Positions 9,151 to 22,846 of a stretch of DNA of 64,000 bases are shown here, in pieces (the first letter of the stretch is position 1; the number at the start of each line of letters is the position of its first letter). This DNA is from Mycolicibacterium gilvum (GTDB lineage: Bacteria; Actinomycetota; Actinomycetes; Mycobacteriales; Mycobacteriaceae): NCBI RefSeq assembly GCF_900454025.1, contig NZ_UGQM01000001.1, positions 4,092,001 to 4,156,000 of the forward strand, written 5' to 3'. The notes below the pieces were generated by a model that saw only the letters and a program-made list of their open reading frames with translations, was not told the origin of the DNA and ran no database searches. The position numbers and the translations under genes were made by a program.

Positions 9151-12100
9151 CCGGACGACCCCGTTCCGCTTGTTCTGGTCATGCTGCGGATCTGACGCGC
9201 CGCCACCGACAGCGTCGCCAGGTCGTGCTCGCCACTCTCGTAGAGCTCGGTCAGGGTGCGACGCGCCCGGCTGATCCGCGAGCGGTTCGTCATCTCCCAC
9301 TCGGCGATCTTCTCGACACCGTTCTCGTCCGGTTCACCGACGGCCAGCACGTCGAAGCACAGTGCCCGCAGGGACCCGTAGATGTCATCGCGAATCGCCA
9401 AGCGCGCCAACGAATGCCAGCGGTCGTTGCGCGACAGCCGCGACACGGCGGTCAGCAGCCCGTCGGTGCCGAGATGATCCATCAACGCGAAGTAGGCGTC
9501 TGCGACCTCGGCGGGGTCCCGGTCGATGATGTCGGCGATGTCGATCACGTCGAGCAGGCTGAACTGATACAGCCCGGTGGCGACCGTGTACGCGACGTCC
9601 TCGGCCACCCCGTGGGCACTGAACTCCCCCGCCTCCTTCTCGACGATCGCCTTGTCGTCACCGCGCAGCCAGTCCGGCATCGACGGCATCAGCGCCGCGA
9701 CCTTGTCGGCGAACCGGTTGATCTCGGCGCCGACGGCCAGCGGTAGTGGCCGGTAGTTGAGCAGCCAGCGGGTCGCGCGGTCGATGAGGCGCCGAAGATC
9801 GAGGGTCATCCTGTCGGTCACCGCCACCGACACACCGTTGGCGCCCGCCTCGCGGATCTGACGCCATACCCGCCCGAAACCGAAGATCGCGTCTCCGGCG
9901 GCGAAGCTGCGCACCGCGTCGATCGGGGCGACGCCGACATCCTCGGCGACGCGGTAGGCATAGGAGATGCCGGCGGTGTCGACGACGTCGTTGACCAGCA
10001 TGGTGGTGACGATCTCGCGACGCAGTTGGTGGGACCGGATGTCCGGGCCGAACCGCTCCCGCAGCGTCGTCGGGAAGTAGGACGGCAGCCGTGACGCGAA
10101 AACCTCCTGGTCCGGAAGCTCCCCGGCGAGAAGATCGTCCTTGAGCGCCAGTTTGACGTGTGCCATCAGCGTCGCCAATTCCGGTGATGTCAGACCGAGT
10201 CCGGCTTCGGTGCGCCGCAGGATCTCCTTCTCCGACGGCAGCGCCTCGAGCACCCGGTTGAGTCCGCGACGCTCGACGAAGTCCTTGATCATGCGGGCGT
10301 GCACGTTGAGCAGACTGGCCGCGTTGGCCCGGCTGGTGCCCATCAGATCGTTCTGACTTTCGTTGTCGGCCAACACGAGTCGGCCGACCTCATCGGTCAT
10401 CGACAACAGCAGATCGGTGCGGTCCGCCTCGGCGACCTTGCCGGCGGTCACCAGCGAGTCGATCAGGATCTTGATGTTCACCTCATGGTCCGAACAGTCC
10501 ACGCCGGCGGAGTTGTCCATCGCGTCGGTGTTGATCCGGCCGCCGCACAGGTCGAACTCGGTGCGTCCCAACGACGTCACCCCGAGGTTGCCGCCTTCGC
10601 CGACCACCTTGGCCCGTACCTGATTTCCGTTGACCCGGACCGGGTCGTTGGCACGGTCGCCGACGTCGGCGTCGGCCTCCGTCTCCGCCTTGATGTAGGT
10701 GCCGATGCCGCCGTTCCACAGCAGATCGGCCGGGGCCTTCAGGATCGCCTTCATCAGGGCGGGCGGGGTCATCTCGGTGGCGTCGCCTTCGATGCCCAGC
10801 GCCGCGCGGGCCTCGTCGCTGATCGGGATCGACTTCTGCTCGCGACTGTAAACCCCGCCGCCGGCGCTGATCAGCGACGTGTCGTAGTCGTCCCAACTCG
10901 ATCGCGGCAGATCGAACAGACGTCGTCGCTCGGCGTACGAAGACGCGGCATCCGGTGTCGGGTCGATGAAGATGTGGCGGTGATCGAAGGCCGCGAGCAG
11001 CCGGATGTGTTCGGAGAGCAGCATTCCGTTGCCGAACACGTCACCGCTCATGTCGCCGACGCCCACGACGGTGAAGTCCTCGGACTGGGTGTCGATGCCC
11101 ATCTCCCGGAAGTGGCGTTTCACCGACTCCCACGCGCCCTTGGCGGTGATGCCCATCGCTTTGTGGTCATAGCCGACCGACCCGCCCGAGGCGAACGCGT
11201 CGCCCAGCCAGAAGCCGTAGGACTTCGCGACATCGTTGGCGATGTCGGAGAACGTCGCGGTGCCCTTGTCGGCCGCGACCACCAGGTACGCGTCGTCGCC
11301 GTCCCGGCGCACGACCTCGGCCGGGGTGACGACATCGCCGCTGATCTTGTCGACGTTGTCGGTGATGTCGAGCAGGCCGGCGATGAACAGCCGGTAGCAG
11401 GCCACTCCCTCTTCGCGGGTGGCGTCCCGATCCGCGGCGGCGTCGCCCGTCGGGGCCGGCGGCTTCTTCACCACGAAGCCACCCTTGGCGCCGACCGGGA
11501 CGATGACGGCGTTCTTGACGGCCTGCGCCTTGACCAGACCGAGGATCTCGGTGCGGAAGTCCTCGCGCCGGTCCGACCACCGAAGACCGCCCCTGGCCAC
11601 GAAGCCGAACCGCAGGTGCACGCCCTCGACCCGGGGCGAGTAGACGAAGATCTCGAACTTCGGCCTCGGGAGCGGCAATTCGTCGATCAGCTCGGGGTTC
11701 AGCTTGAACGACAACACATTCCGCGCACGCGCCGAGTCCGCGGCAGTGACGAAGTAGTTGGTGCGCAGCGTGGCCTGGATCATCGACGCGAACGCGCGCA
11801 ACACCCGGTCGGTGTCGAGGCTGACCAGCGCGTCGATGTCGGCGGCCACCGCGGCCGCGGCGGACTGGGCATCCCGGTTGGCCCCTCCTGGATTGCCGTC
11901 GACCGGGCTGTAGAGGGCTTCGAACAGCTCGACGAGCGACCGCGCGGTGCCGGCGTTGTCGTTGAGCACCGATGCGATGTGGGACTGGCTGTACGGGAAG
12001 CCGGCCTGCTTGAGGTACTTGGCGTAGGCGCGCAGCACCGCGACCTGCTGCCACGTCAGCCCGGCCCTCAGCACCAGCTCGTTGAACCGGTCGATCTCGG

Positions 12101-14018
12101 CGTTGCCGTGCCAGATCGCGGTGACGGTGTCGGCGAACCGCTCCGCTGTCGCGGCGCGTTCGGGACCCGGCGGCGCCTGCGGAATCCCGCGGTGCGGCGA
12201 AACCTTGAACTGGTAGATCCACACCGGCAGGCCGTCCGGCCGCGTCACGGTGAAGGGCCGCTCCTCCAGCACCACGACGCCCATCGACTGCAGCATCGGG
12301 AGCAGACGGCTCAGCGACGCGGACTGTCCACCCAGGTACCAGTTCAGATCGGAGACGCCGGACGTTTCCGTGTCGTCGCTGTCGGCGAGCACCAACTTCA
12401 CCGTGTTGTCGTGCAGCTCTTCGATGATCGCGATGTCATCGAGCGCGCGGGCGGGCGTGTTCGCCTGCTTGTAGACCTCGGGGAACGCCGACGCGTAGTG
12501 GTCGGCGGTGCCGTGGTCGACGGGGCCGCCCGCCGGCAGTGCGCCCATCAGCCTGTCACCCCACGTACGGGCGGCCTCGGTGAGCAGATCCTGGATGCGC
12601 GCCTCGTTGTCGTCGGAGACGTCGACCTCGTGCTGACGCAGCCCGGCCGGCAACCGGACGGTGAAATGAACCACCGCCCAGGGTGATTCGCTGACCCGCG
12701 CGGCATAGTCGATGCTCACGCCGCCGAGCTCGCGAACCAGGATGTCCTGCATTTCGAGCCGAACCACGGTGGTGTAGCGGTCGCGCGGCAGGTAAACCAG
12801 ACACGAGACGAAATGCGCGAGCGGATCGGCGCGCATGAACAGCAGGGTGCGCCGGCGCGCCCCGAGGTCCACCACGGCCATCGCCATGTCGAGCAGACCG
12901 CGCGCGCTGAGCGCGAACAACTCCGAGCGCGGGATCGTCTGGATGATGTCGAGCAGCAGCTGTCCGGGGTGGCTCGGATCCCGGTGCGCCATGGCGAGCG
13001 CATCGTTGACCCGTCGCGACACCAGCGGGATCTCGAGCACGTTGGCGTTCATCGCCGCGACGGTGAACAGCCCGACGAATCGGTGCTCGATCGCGTCGGC
13101 GTCCCGCTCCGCGGATTGCTCCCGCACCACGACGATCTGCGGGTACGCGCCGTAACGCAGGAAGCTCGGAATCGTCGCCTGGGCCAGGGTGAGCAGTTCG
13201 TCCTTCTGGGTCAGCTGCGGCAGCACATCCTGACGCAGCCGCAGCACGCCCAGCCGACTGGAGGTGTCGACCGTGGCCTCGCCGTCGCGGACCGGGCAGC
13301 GCTGGTAGCCCAGCAGCACGAAATGACCGTCGGCGAGCCAGCGCAGCAGTGCCGCGACGTCCTTGCGGTCCGGACTGGGGAACCGTCGCCCGGTGTCACC
13401 GTCGAGTTCGGCGGCCAGGATCCGCAGTGCCGCAGCCATGTCGGTGGAGTCCAGCGCCACCTGCCGCGCGTCGGCGAGCACCTTGGGCAGCAGTTCCTCG
13501 GCTTCGGCCAGGGCGTGGCGGTCCACCGACCCTGCCAGTTGCACGTGCACCCACGTCTCGTCGACGCCGTCGCTGAACGACGCATCCGAGACGGGGGCGA
13601 CGTCGAGCAGCTCCCCCGCTCCACCTCGCCGGACGCGGAAGCCGGGGTTCATGATCGCGGTGTAGGCCACGCCGATGCGGTGCAGCAGCACCGTCACCGA
13701 ATCCATCAGCAACGACGCGTTGTCGGTGACGATCTGCAGGGCGGGACCGAACCCGGTCGCCTCGTCGCCGGGATACACCGCGACGTTCGTCGCGCCCGGC
13801 AGACGCGTGCCGGCCAACCGGCACTGCGCCTCGACCAGGGCGGTGGTGTCGAGTCCGTCGTCGTGGCGGCGCAGCGGCCCGGTGACCGCGGCGTCCGCCC
13901 CGGGCGCCCCGCCGTGCGGCCCCCGATAGGTCGCGAGGTAGGCCGGGATCAGCCGCTCGACCATCTCGGCGCCGACTGCGCCCGTCGCACCGTTCACGGC
14001 GCCCGGATTCAACGACAT
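9147..14018 (-). CDS. gdh: NAD-specific glutamate dehydrogenase, large type
   Basis: The 1623-residue protein is the 180-kDa class of NAD-dependent glutamate dehydrogenase, converting glutamate to 2-oxoglutarate and ammonium. It has a long N-terminal regulatory half with ACT-like segments, then the catalytic domain. Catalytic-core marks are [15 protein letters not shown] and PVGAKGGFV with the substrate Lys, followed by the dinucleotide-binding region [15 protein letters not shown]. The start at 14018 has AGGAG with 7 nt spacing and gives a length equal to the M. tuberculosis enzyme (1624 aa by memory). Activity in mycobacteria is controlled by the FHA protein GarA, encoded elsewhere. It heads a coupled three-gene operon. 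Confidence 0.95.
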   Translation of the reverse strand: MSLNPGAVNGATGAVGAEMVERLIPAYLATYRGPHGGAPGADAAVTGPLRRHDDGLDTTALVEAQCRLAGTRLPGATNVAVYPGDEATGFGPALQIVTDNASLLMDSVTVLLHRIGVAYTAIMNPGFRVRRGGAGELLDVAPVSDASFSDGVDETWVHVQLAGSVDRHALAEAEELLPKVLADARQVALDSTDMAAALRILAAELDGDTGRRFPSPDRKDVAALLRWLADGHFVLLGYQRCPVRDGEATVDTSSRLGVLRLRQDVLPQLTQKDELLTLAQATIPSFLRYGAYPQIVVVREQSAERDADAIEHRFVGLFTVAAMNANVLEIPLVSRRVNDALAMAHRDPSHPGQLLLDIIQTIPRSELFALSARGLLDMAMAVVDLGARRRTLLFMRADPLAHFVSCLVYLPRDRYTTVVRLEMQDILVRELGGVSIDYAARVSESPWAVVHFTVRLPAGLRQHEVDVSDDNEARIQDLLTEAARTWGDRLMGALPAGGPVDHGTADHYASAFPEVYKQANTPARALDDIAIIEELHDNTVKLVLADSDDTETSGVSDLNWYLGGQSASLSRLLPMLQSMGVVVLEERPFTVTRPDGLPVWIYQFKVSPHRGIPQAPPGPERAATAERFADTVTAIWHGNAEIDRFNELVLRAGLTWQQVAVLRAYAKYLKQAGFPYSQSHIASVLNDNAGTARSLVELFEALYSPVDGNPGGANRDAQSAAAAVAADIDALVSLDTDRVLRAFASMIQATLRTNYFVTAADSARARNVLSFKLNPELIDELPLPRPKFEIFVYSPRVEGVHLRFGFVARGGLRWSDRREDFRTEILGLVKAQAVKNAVIVPVGAKGGFVVKKPPAPTGDAAADRDATREEGVACYRLFIAGLLDITDNVDKISGDVVTPAEVVRRDGDDAYLVVAADKGTATFSDIANDVAKSYGFWLGDAFASGGSVGYDHKAMGITAKGAWESVKRHFREMGIDTQSEDFTVVGVGDMSGDVFGNGMLLSEHIRLLAAFDHRHIFIDPTPDAASSYAERRRLFDLPRSSWDDYDTSLISAGGGVYSREQKSIPISDEARAALGIEGDATEMTPPALMKAILKAPADLLWNGGIGTYIKAETEADADVGDRANDPVRVNGNQVRAKVVGEGGNLGVTSLGRTEFDLCGGRINTDAMDNSAGVDCSDHEVNIKILIDSLVTAGKVAEADRTDLLLSMTDEVGRLVLADNESQNDLMGTSRANAASLLNVHARMIKDFVERRGLNRVLEALPSEKEILRRTEAGLGLTSPELATLMAHVKLALKDDLLAGELPDQEVFASRLPSYFPTTLRERFGPDIRSHQLRREIVTTMLVNDVVDTAGISYAYRVAEDVGVAPIDAVRSFAAGDAIFGFGRVWRQIREAGANGVSVAVTDRMTLDLRRLIDRATRWLLNYRPLPLAVGAEINRFADKVAALMPSMPDWLRGDDKAIVEKEAGEFSAHGVAEDVAYTVATGLYQFSLLDVIDIADIIDRDPAEVADAYFALMDHLGTDGLLTAVSRLSRNDRWHSLARLAIRDDIYGSLRALCFDVLAVGEPDENGVEKIAEWEMTNRSRISRARRTLTELYESGEHDLATLSVAARQIRSMTRTSGTGSSG

Positions 14019-14124
14019 TCGCCGCTCCTGACTCACGCGTGCGGACCCGCCGTCGTTGGCTGCAACCGGCGCCCGACCCACGGGTGTCATGGGCGGCGCC
14101 GGTTACCTGGTCCGCACGACGAGA

Positions 14125-15798
<1,674 letters not shown>

Positions 15799-15909
15799 AG
15801 CCTCGATGTCGCCTTTCTCGATCCCTGTTACTTGTCTCCCGGGATCACGTCGGACCTCCGCGATGGTTGGGGCCCATCCTAGGCGCGGCGATATCGGAGG
15901 CGATGGCCC

Positions 15910-16398
15910 CTACGCGCTCAGGGACAGCGCCTCGTCGTCACGCTCTGCGCTCGGGGTCTCGACGGCGTCCTCGGCGTCCTCGGCATCCGCGGTGTCCCGC
16001 CCGTCCGCCTCGTCGCGGGGCTCGGCCACCGCGGGCCTGGAATGCCTGCGGCTCTCCATGCGCACGATGCACCGCGCCAGATCGGGCCCCACGGAGGTCG
16101 CCCTGATCTCCAGCGAGGACCGGCGGTTGCCGTCGCGATCCTCGTATTCGTTGGTGTACACGTTTCCAACGACGATCACCGGGTCTCCCTTCCCGAGGCC
16201 CGCGCCCACGCCGGTGATCAGGTTTCCCCAGCAGTTCACGGTCGCGTAGAGCGAGTTGCCCGGCTCCCAGGTGCCCTCCGCGGTGCGCCGCCGCGAGTTG
16301 CTGGCAACCCGGAACTTGATCAGTTCCTGGTCGCCGACCCAGCGGCGGTCGGGTGCGGTGATGATGTTGCCGACGATCGTGATCGGTGTCTCGAACAT
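15910..16398 (-). CDS. ssbB: single-stranded DNA-binding protein paralogue
   Basis: The 162-residue protein has an OB-fold (about 1-110): MFETPITIVGNIITAP, the strand KFRVASNSRRR, NCWGN and GDPVIVVGNVYTNEYEDRDG. The C-terminal tail is acidic (Asp/Glu/Ala-rich) but lacks the DIPF-type tip that primary SSBs use to bind partners; it ends ALSLSA. This fits the mycobacterial second SSB (Rv2478c, MSMEG_4701), thought to act under stress or in recombination rather than bulk replication. The ATG at 16398 has GGAAGG about 8 nt upstream. The 281 bp upstream to the next gene hold no evident gene. Confidence 0.88.
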   Translation of the reverse strand: MFETPITIVGNIITAPDRRWVGDQELIKFRVASNSRRRTAEGTWEPGNSLYATVNCWGNLITGVGAGLGKGDPVIVVGNVYTNEYEDRDGNRRSSLEIRATSVGPDLARCIVRMESRRHSRPAVAEPRDEADGRDTADAEDAEDAVETPSAERDDEALSLSA

Positions 16399-16679
16399 GG
16401 CGGTGCCTTCCTGTTTTCGGCTACCGGCCGGACGACGTGTCCGGCCCGTGTTGACACCGCCATTGAGCGCCTCGTCACCGACACCGAATGCCACGACGAC
16501 CGCAACAGGGCCGCGACTGTGGATGAACTCGGGTTTGGGGATGAACTCCGGGTTGAGGACGACATGCGGGCCGGCCATCGCGTCGATGTGCTGCATCGGG
16601 TTGCGAGGCCGGCCCGTGCCCCGACGCTAACACAACGTCTGAATATGTGAACAGCTGAAAATATGACCGCCCCGGACGG

Positions 16680-18710
16680 TCAGCCCCTTTCCCGTTCCCG
16701 GCGTGCGAGTTCGGCGAGCATGTTGTTGTAGGCGGCCAGATCGGCGTCGTCGTCGCGGTCGGCGGCGCGGTCGAGGCGCCTGGCGGTGCGGTCGTCGGTG
16801 CGACGCCACTGGATGAACAACGCGATCAGCACCACGACGAGCGGGACCTCGCCTGCCGCCCAGGCGATCCCACCGCCCACCCGCTGATCGGCGAGCAGGT
16901 CGGTGTGCCAGGGCAGCTGCAGTGAGCGATAGAAGCTCTCGGCGAGAACCGACTGCGTCCCCATCAGCACCACCCCGAAGAAGGCGTGCAGCGGCAGCGA
17001 GGCGAAGACCATCCCGAGCTTCGCCAGATGCGGTATCGGCCGGGGCGTCGGGTCGACCCCGATGACGACCCAGTAGAACAGGTATCCGCTCAGCAGGAAG
17101 TGGACGTTCATCGCGACGTGGGCGGCGTGACTGCCCGCCGCCGCGTCGAACAGGCCGCTGAAGTACAGGCCGTAGAACCCGACGACGAACAGCCCCGTCG
17201 CGACGAACGGGTTGGTCAGGAACTGGGAGACCCGCGAGTGCAGCGCGGCGAGAAGCCACTCGCGCGGCCCGGGTGCGCCGGTGCGCCCCGCCACCGGCAA
17301 CGCCCTCAGCGCCAGGGTCACCGGCGCGCCGAGCACCAGCAGGATCGGCGCCAGCATCGACAGCATCATGTGCGCGATCATGTGGATGCTGAACATCGCC
17401 GGCATGTAGCGGCCGAAGCCCGACGACGTGGCCAGCAGCAGCACGAGGCAGCCGAGCAGCCACGCCACCACCCGTCCGGTCGGCCACGCGTCGCCGCGGC
17501 GCCGCAGGCGGCGCACCCCGGCCAGATACACGAGCGCCAGAACGATCGCCGCAGTGCCCAGCACCAGGTCGAAACGCCAGTCGGACAGCAGCCTGCCCAG
17601 TGTCGGCGGTCCGTCGAGGTCGTACCCGATCTCGACGGCGGGTATGGACAGGTTCGGGTTCAGCGGAGGCGGCGGCGGGGTGCGGCCCAGCGCGACGGCG
17701 ACGCCGAACGTGAGACCGAAGACCGCCGCCTCGACGAGCGCGAGACGGATCAGCGGGCCGCGCGCCCGCGGATCGGCCTGCAGCGCCGCCACACCCCGGC
17801 GCCGCTGCTGCCAGCCGAGGACGCCCAGCGCGACAAGGGCCGCGATCTTGGCCAGCAGCAGCGTGCCGTAGGTCGTGGTCACCAGGTCGGAGGGGCGGAC
17901 CCGGACCAGCGCGTTGATGGTGCCGCTGAGCGCCATCGCCACGAAACACCACAGCGCGACCGCCGAGAACCGACGGGCGGCCAGCGCGGCATGGTCGTCG
18001 CCGTCGTCTGAGCCGCGCTGGGCGTGCACCAGAAGGGCGAGCAGGCCGCCGGCCCACAGCGCGCCGGCGAGCATGTGCGCGGTCAGGCTGTTCGTCGCGA
18101 TGTCGTGCGCGCCGCCCGACGACGAATGCCCGCTCAGCGCGATCGGCAGCAGCGTGATCAGCGAGCCGGCGAGCAGCACCGGCGTCCAGGACCACCGCAG
18201 CACCGGGATGCTCACCACGGTGACCAGCGCCGCGAACAGCGCCGTCCACCGCCACGCCCCGGCGATGTCGATCAGGTCGGCCACCGACCAGATGTCGGCG
18301 GGGCTCATGCGCGTCGACAGCGGTTGGCCGCTGACGTCGGACACCGTCAGCGGCACCATCAGCACCGCACACACCGTCCAGATCCCCGACGCGGCGGTGC
18401 CCATCCGCAGCGCCCGGTAGCCCGCGGCGTCGAGCACCTGGTTGTGCTGCGGCGGCACCATGAACGCCGCGAAGAGGAAACCCCCGACGGCGACGACGGC
18501 TGCGATCTCGCCGGCTGCCCGCACGAACGGCAACCCGTAGCTCGTCACCGGTCCCGGATCGGGCAGACCGGTCGCGGTCAGCGCGTCCGCCAGCGACAGT
18601 GCCGCCAGTGCCACGGCGGTGACACCGGCGAGCGCGGCGACCCCGTAGAGCACCGCCCACGCCGGGGCGCGGCGGACACCGCTGCGCACGTGCGGGGCCG
18701 TGGACGTCAT
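16680..18710 (-). CDS. CopD-CtaG fusion: copper uptake / cytochrome oxidase assembly membrane protein
   Basis: The 676-residue polytopic membrane protein has about 16 hydrophobic spans. The N-terminal half (about 1-340) is CopD-like, with GHSSSGGAHD and further membrane His residues; the C-terminal half (about 375-630) is a caa3-type CtaG domain with a MFSIHMIAHMML helix and HAAHVAMNVHFLLSGYLFYW. In this family the His residues are expected to handle copper for delivery to cytochrome oxidase. It resembles the actinobacterial bifunctional CopD/CtaG proteins. The ATG at 18710 follows TACCCT by 7 nt (leaderless). Its presence near the CtaJ-like gene is compatible with oxidase biogenesis, but direct cooperation is inference. 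Confidence 0.9.
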   Translation of the reverse strand: MTSTAPHVRSGVRRAPAWAVLYGVAALAGVTAVALAALSLADALTATGLPDPGPVTSYGLPFVRAAGEIAAVVAVGGFLFAAFMVPPQHNQVLDAAGYRALRMGTAASGIWTVCAVLMVPLTVSDVSGQPLSTRMSPADIWSVADLIDIAGAWRWTALFAALVTVVSIPVLRWSWTPVLLAGSLITLLPIALSGHSSSGGAHDIATNSLTAHMLAGALWAGGLLALLVHAQRGSDDGDDHAALAARRFSAVALWCFVAMALSGTINALVRVRPSDLVTTTYGTLLLAKIAALVALGVLGWQQRRRGVAALQADPRARGPLIRLALVEAAVFGLTFGVAVALGRTPPPPPLNPNLSIPAVEIGYDLDGPPTLGRLLSDWRFDLVLGTAAIVLALVYLAGVRRLRRRGDAWPTGRVVAWLLGCLVLLLATSSGFGRYMPAMFSIHMIAHMMLSMLAPILLVLGAPVTLALRALPVAGRTGAPGPREWLLAALHSRVSQFLTNPFVATGLFVVGFYGLYFSGLFDAAAGSHAAHVAMNVHFLLSGYLFYWVVIGVDPTPRPIPHLAKLGMVFASLPLHAFFGVVLMGTQSVLAESFYRSLQLPWHTDLLADQRVGGGIAWAAGEVPLVVVLIALFIQWRRTDDRTARRLDRAADRDDDADLAAYNNMLAELARRERERG

Positions 18711-18717
18711 GTCCCCC

Positions 18718-18723
18718 AGGGTA
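18718..18723 (-). promoter_or_regulatory. -10 box for leaderless CopD-CtaG transcript
   Basis: Minus-strand TACCCT lies exactly 7 nt upstream of the ATG at 18710, with no Shine-Dalgarno between. The gene therefore starts its own message although plsB2 ends only 32 bp upstream on the same strand. Confidence 0.6.
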
Positions 18724-18742
18724 TGACCTCGGCGAAGGCGAT

Positions 18743-21094
18743 CTACGACACAGGGTCGTTGCGCAGTTCCCGCCTGCTGCGTTCACGAGCGAAGAACTGC
18801 CTGCGCGCGCACCGGTCGACGGTGTTCATGTCTCTGAGGATGCCGCGCAACTCGGCGCGGAAAGCCTTTCGGCGCTCGGGCAGGTCGGCGGCGGGTTCGA
18901 GCAGATGCTGGTCGGCCGCCACCTGGCGGGCGGTGACGAAGAGCAACGCCGACACCGACTCGGTGCTCTGCACCCGTCCCTGCGCGACGTACTGCTGCCC
19001 GAGCCCTAGCGCTTTGGCCGTCAGATCCTTCTCCGAGATCTCGGCGGGCGCATCGATCAGAGCGTCGGCGACGATCTGGTACGCCTCGAAGAACGGCCGC
19101 AGCAACGGTCCGGCGATCGCGGGGCGCTTCTCCCTCAGCAGGGCGTCTAGCTGGTCACCGCCCGCCGCGACGTCACTCTCCCACTGCGGGTGCCACGACA
19201 TCTCCTCGCGGACGTGCTCGCGGTAGGCCGCCGAATCGGCGAAATAGAACTCGAACTTCAGCAGATCGCGCAGCCGCATCACCTGACTCCAGAACGCATC
19301 CACCCGGTCGGTGTCGGTCCGCGCCGCGTAGGCGAGCGCCAGCTCGACCAGGGACGTCTCCAGGAACGCGTCGATCAACGAGTTCCGGTAGAAGGCCGCC
19401 TGCAGCTCGTCCTGCGGCGCGATATTCCACACTGGGACGCGGCCGCTGTCGGTGCGCGTCACGGGAAGACCTCCGGACAGGGCGTCGAGCGCAGCCCGCA
19501 CCCCGTCGGGGGTGCGCAACCGCAACGCACTGTTGGTCATCGGAACCTGCTTGCGCTCAAGGTAATCCAATGAATCCTGCAGCGTGTGGTGCAGCTGGTC
19601 GAGAGTGAGCGCGATCCCGCGAGTGCTGAGCAGCAGTCCCGACACCAGCGCCGTGGCGTTGACCGGGGTGACCTGGAGGATGCGCCACGCGACCTCGAAG
19701 GCCATCTTCTGCATCGCCAGGCGTTTCGCCGGCTCGTTCGTGGTCATCTCCCCGTGCGGCTCGCCGAGGTACTCACGCATCGACACGGCGTCGGGAAAAC
19801 GGACGTAGATCTTGCCGTAGTTACGCTCGCCCTGCGCCCTGATGTAATTCACCAACCAGGACAGCCCCTCGGGAGTCTTCTCCCCACCTCTGGCGTAGCG
19901 GGCGTACTCGGCGGTCTCGTGCAACTGGTCGAAGCTGATGGACACCGGCTGAAGCAGGATGTCGTCACTGCGCCCGTCCAGGTAGGCGTCGGCGACGTAG
20001 GAGAGCAGGCCGAGCTTGGGCGGCAACATCTTTCCGGTACGCGACCGCGTTCCCTCGATCGCCCAGGACAGATTGAACCGCTTTTCCACGATGTAGCCGA
20101 CGAACTGGCGCAGCACGAACTTGTACAGCGGATCGTCGAGTTTGCGACGCAGGAAGATGACACCGGAGCGTCGCATCAGCGGGCCCATGAACCCGAACGA
20201 CAGATTCACCCCGGCGAAGGTGTGCACAGGCGGTAAACGATTCTCCTGCATCGCGACCGGGACGATCACACCGTCGAGATACGACCTGTGGGAGAACAGC
20301 AGCACCGCCGGGTGCGCCTCCAGCGCATGCCGCATCTGTTCGATCTCGGCGCGGTCGTAGTCGATGTTCGGGTCGAACCCGCGACTGAAGATGGCGCGCC
20401 CCAACGACGGGATCAGGTCCACCGAGAACCGGCTCCAGCCGGTGCCGAGTTCGTCGAGCATCTCACCGGCCTGCTCCATCGTCGCGCCGGGGATGTTCTT
20501 CAGACCTTCCCGGAACCGCGCCGACGCCAGGACCTCGGGCTTGATCAGCTGGGGCGACTTGTACTCGGGCCCGAGCAGCCGCAGCTCCACGCGCTCGATG
20601 GCCAGGATCGCCCGGCGGATCACGAATCGGGCGAATTCCCGGGGGTTTTCGGCCACCGTGGTCTCGCGCCACCGCTCGCGCAGTTCGAAGACCGTCGCCG
20701 GATCGCCGGCGACGACGCGCGCGCGGGAGGGGTCGCGCTTGAGGATGCTGTGCTGCAGAGCCTTGGGGGGACGGTAGGTGTCGCGACCGGACAGCAGCGC
20801 GACGACCTTGGACCGGGTCGGCAGCCCGCCGGGCACCCAGAACACGCGGACCGGGACGACGGAACGGGTTTCGTCGGCCTCCAGGAGTTCGACCAGCCGC
20901 GCGAGCACCGCCGGTGTGGGGTCGTCGTCGGCGGGCAGTTTGAGGACTTCGATCCTCGACTCGGGATGTGCCCGCCGCTGCGTCGCGAGCCAGTCGCTGA
21001 GCATCTCCTCCTCGGCGGGCGAGGAGACCGACGCCAGCACCAGCGTGTCGTCGACGGCGGTGTAGGCGGCGATGTCGTCGGCGCGGATCTTCAC
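18743..21094 (-). CDS. plsB2: glycerol-3-phosphate 1-O-acyltransferase
   Basis: The 783-residue protein acylates glycerol 3-phosphate at sn-1 with acyl-CoA, the first step of phospholipid and triacylglycerol synthesis, at the inner face of the membrane. The acyltransferase motif I HX4D is seen in FSHRSYLDG (about 280), motif II in GVIFLRRKL, motif III in [11 protein letters not shown] and motif IV further on in VSISFDQL. The GTG at 21094 overlaps the plsC stop (GTGA), so translation is coupled to plsC. It corresponds to Rv2482c (789 aa by memory). The gene is complete. Confidence 0.95.
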   Translation of the reverse strand: MKIRADDIAAYTAVDDTLVLASVSSPAEEEMLSDWLATQRRAHPESRIEVLKLPADDDPTPAVLARLVELLEADETRSVVPVRVFWVPGGLPTRSKVVALLSGRDTYRPPKALQHSILKRDPSRARVVAGDPATVFELRERWRETTVAENPREFARFVIRRAILAIERVELRLLGPEYKSPQLIKPEVLASARFREGLKNIPGATMEQAGEMLDELGTGWSRFSVDLIPSLGRAIFSRGFDPNIDYDRAEIEQMRHALEAHPAVLLFSHRSYLDGVIVPVAMQENRLPPVHTFAGVNLSFGFMGPLMRRSGVIFLRRKLDDPLYKFVLRQFVGYIVEKRFNLSWAIEGTRSRTGKMLPPKLGLLSYVADAYLDGRSDDILLQPVSISFDQLHETAEYARYARGGEKTPEGLSWLVNYIRAQGERNYGKIYVRFPDAVSMREYLGEPHGEMTTNEPAKRLAMQKMAFEVAWRILQVTPVNATALVSGLLLSTRGIALTLDQLHHTLQDSLDYLERKQVPMTNSALRLRTPDGVRAALDALSGGLPVTRTDSGRVPVWNIAPQDELQAAFYRNSLIDAFLETSLVELALAYAARTDTDRVDAFWSQVMRLRDLLKFEFYFADSAAYREHVREEMSWHPQWESDVAAGGDQLDALLREKRPAIAGPLLRPFFEAYQIVADALIDAPAEISEKDLTAKALGLGQQYVAQGRVQSTESVSALLFVTARQVAADQHLLEPAADLPERRKAFRAELRGILRDMNTVDRCARRQFFARERSRRELRNDPVS

Positions 21095-22815
21095 GACGTC
21101 CCCTCGCGGCTGTCGGCCGGTTTCTCCGCCGGCTCAGGCGGATCCGCGTCGGGCCTGTCGGACACCTTCGACGACGCCCGTGTCGCTTTCGTCTTCGGTT
21201 GCGCCTTTTTGGCGGTCTTCGGTTGCGCCTTCTTGGCGGTCTTCGTCGCGGTCTTCGTCGCGGTCTTCGTCGGGGTCTTCTTCGCAGCGGCTTTGCGCGG
21301 GGTCCGCTTCTTCGCGGGCCGGGACCGCGTGTACAGGTCGGGCAGCTTCAGCTCGTCGTGCGGCCAGTCGGCGAGGGTGTCGAGGTAGAGCTGCCGGATC
21401 TCCTCGATGCGGGACGGGAGATCCTCCTGCGTCCAGTCGTCCACCGGAATCGGCGGGTAGACCACGACATCGACCAGGCCGGGGTTGAACGTACTGGAGT
21501 CGCGGGCCGCGATCACCTCGGCGTTGCGGATGACGATCGGCACGATCGGAATGTTCACCGACATCGCGATCCGGAACGGCCCCTTCTTGAACTCCCCGAC
21601 CTCGGTGGTGTCGAGGCGGGTGCCCTCCGGTGCGATGAGGATCGAAAGACCTTTGCGTGCAAGCTCTTCAACCTTTTTGAGACCTTCCACCGCCTTCTTC
21701 GGATCGTCGCGGTCGATGAACGCGGCATCGAGGATCTTGCCGATCGTGCCGACGATCGGGTCGTTCTCGAGCTCCTTCTTGCCCACCGTGGTGAAGTCTT
21801 CGTTGATCAACCGGCCCGCGATCAGCGGATCGGCCTGGTTGCGGTGGTTGAAGATGAACACGGCGGGCCGCTGCGCGGTCAGGTTCTCCCGACCCAGCAC
21901 CTGCAGGTTGATCCCGATCGTGTCCAGCAGGGTCCGACCGAACATCGAGGTGAAAAAGTTCACCCCGGTGCGCTTGTTGCGTGTCAACAAGCCGAGGCCC
22001 AACGCCCCCGCGGCGATCGGCACCATCGACGCGATACCGACCGCGGTGCGCACCTGCGACGCGGGGCTGGCACCGCTGCGGCTGCTGAACTTCAGGATCG
22101 GCCAACCACGCTTGGCCGCGACCGCGGCCATCTTGCCCGCCGGATTGGTGGGCCGCGGGTTGCCGACGAGATACATCAGGGCGACATCCTCGTCGCCGTC
22201 GGCGTAGAAATAGCTCCTCGACAGGTCGATGCCGTTGACGGACGCGAATTCCTGTACCGCACGGGCTTTTCCGGGTCCCCAGATGATTGGGCGCTGCACC
22301 TCGCCGGTGATGAGGCCGTCGTCGTCGATCTCGAACTTGTTGCTCAGCACGTTGTCGATGCCCAGGAATCGGGCGACGGGCTCGACCTGGACCGTCAGCG
22401 CCGACGAACTGAGGACGACGGTGTGGCCGCGGTTCATGTGCGCGCGGACGATCTCGCGCATCTCCGGATAGATCCTGCCGACGATCTTCTGCACGAACAG
22501 CCTCTCGGCGAGTTCGTCGACGTCGTCGAGCGAGTTGCCGCGCAGCATCCGCGCGCCCTTGCCGATGAGGTCCTCGAACTCGGAACGGCCGAGTTGGTGG
22601 TTCAGCCCGGCCTGCACCATGCCGATGAACTCGCCCACCGACATCTGTCTGCGCCGCAACCGATCCTGCGTCATCACCACGCCGGTGAACCCCGCCACCA
22701 GGGTTCCGTCGAGGTCGAAGAACGCGCCGATTTGCGCCCCCGCCGGGCTCGCCTGTATCTCGGCGACCGAGCCGGGAAGACGCATCTGCCGGTTGACCGG
22801 AATCTCCGATGTCAC
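21091..22815 (-). CDS. plsC: HAD hydrolase / 1-acylglycerol-3-phosphate acyltransferase fusion
   Basis: The 574-residue protein joins an N-terminal HAD-IB phosphatase-like domain (FFDLDGTLV at about 32-40, [16 protein letters not shown]) to a PlsC acyltransferase domain (NHRNQADPL for HX4D, PEGTR for motif III). It should make phosphatidic acid, and the HAD half may process phosphomonoesters. The C-terminal 90 residues are a Lys/Ala/Thr/Pro-rich tail built from short tandem repeats, like a histone H1 tail, probably disordered and basic. The start is GTG at 22815. It lies between the WS/DGAT gene (31 bp upstream) and plsB2 (4-nt overlap), forming a glycerolipid operon. It corresponds to Rv2483c. 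Confidence 0.93.
   Translation of the reverse strand: MTSEIPVNRQMRLPGSVAEIQASPAGAQIGAFFDLDGTLVAGFTGVVMTQDRLRRRQMSVGEFIGMVQAGLNHQLGRSEFEDLIGKGARMLRGNSLDDVDELAERLFVQKIVGRIYPEMREIVRAHMNRGHTVVLSSSALTVQVEPVARFLGIDNVLSNKFEIDDDGLITGEVQRPIIWGPGKARAVQEFASVNGIDLSRSYFYADGDEDVALMYLVGNPRPTNPAGKMAAVAAKRGWPILKFSSRSGASPASQVRTAVGIASMVPIAAGALGLGLLTRNKRTGVNFFTSMFGRTLLDTIGINLQVLGRENLTAQRPAVFIFNHRNQADPLIAGRLINEDFTTVGKKELENDPIVGTIGKILDAAFIDRDDPKKAVEGLKKVEELARKGLSILIAPEGTRLDTTEVGEFKKGPFRIAMSVNIPIVPIVIRNAEVIAARDSSTFNPGLVDVVVYPPIPVDDWTQEDLPSRIEEIRQLYLDTLADWPHDELKLPDLYTRSRPAKKRTPRKAAAKKTPTKTATKTATKTAKKAQPKTAKKAQPKTKATRASSKVSDRPDADPPEPAEKPADSREGTS
21197..21280 (-). repeat. in-frame tandem repeats in the plsC tail
   Basis: Two 24-bp copies (21197-21220 and 21221-21244, one mismatch) are followed by three 12-bp copies (21245-21280, one variant). 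Being multiples of 3, they change only tail length. They encode [12 protein letters not shown] and TATK-type units of the basic C-terminal tail. Such arrays can expand or contract by slippage between strains. Confidence 0.85.
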
Positions 22816-22846
22816 TGCGGGCCACTCCCGTTCCGTTCGATACTGC

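Noticed and set aside
10299..12686. A 795-codon plus-strand frame opposite gdh
   Set aside because: Same GC-driven shadow effect; the minus-strand product is a complete glutamate dehydrogenase.
16399..16679. A gene or RNA in the 281-bp gap between ssbB and the CopD-CtaG gene
   Set aside because: Frames here lack ribosome-binding sites and run into neighbours in the wrong phase; no stable hairpin with a T-run was found.
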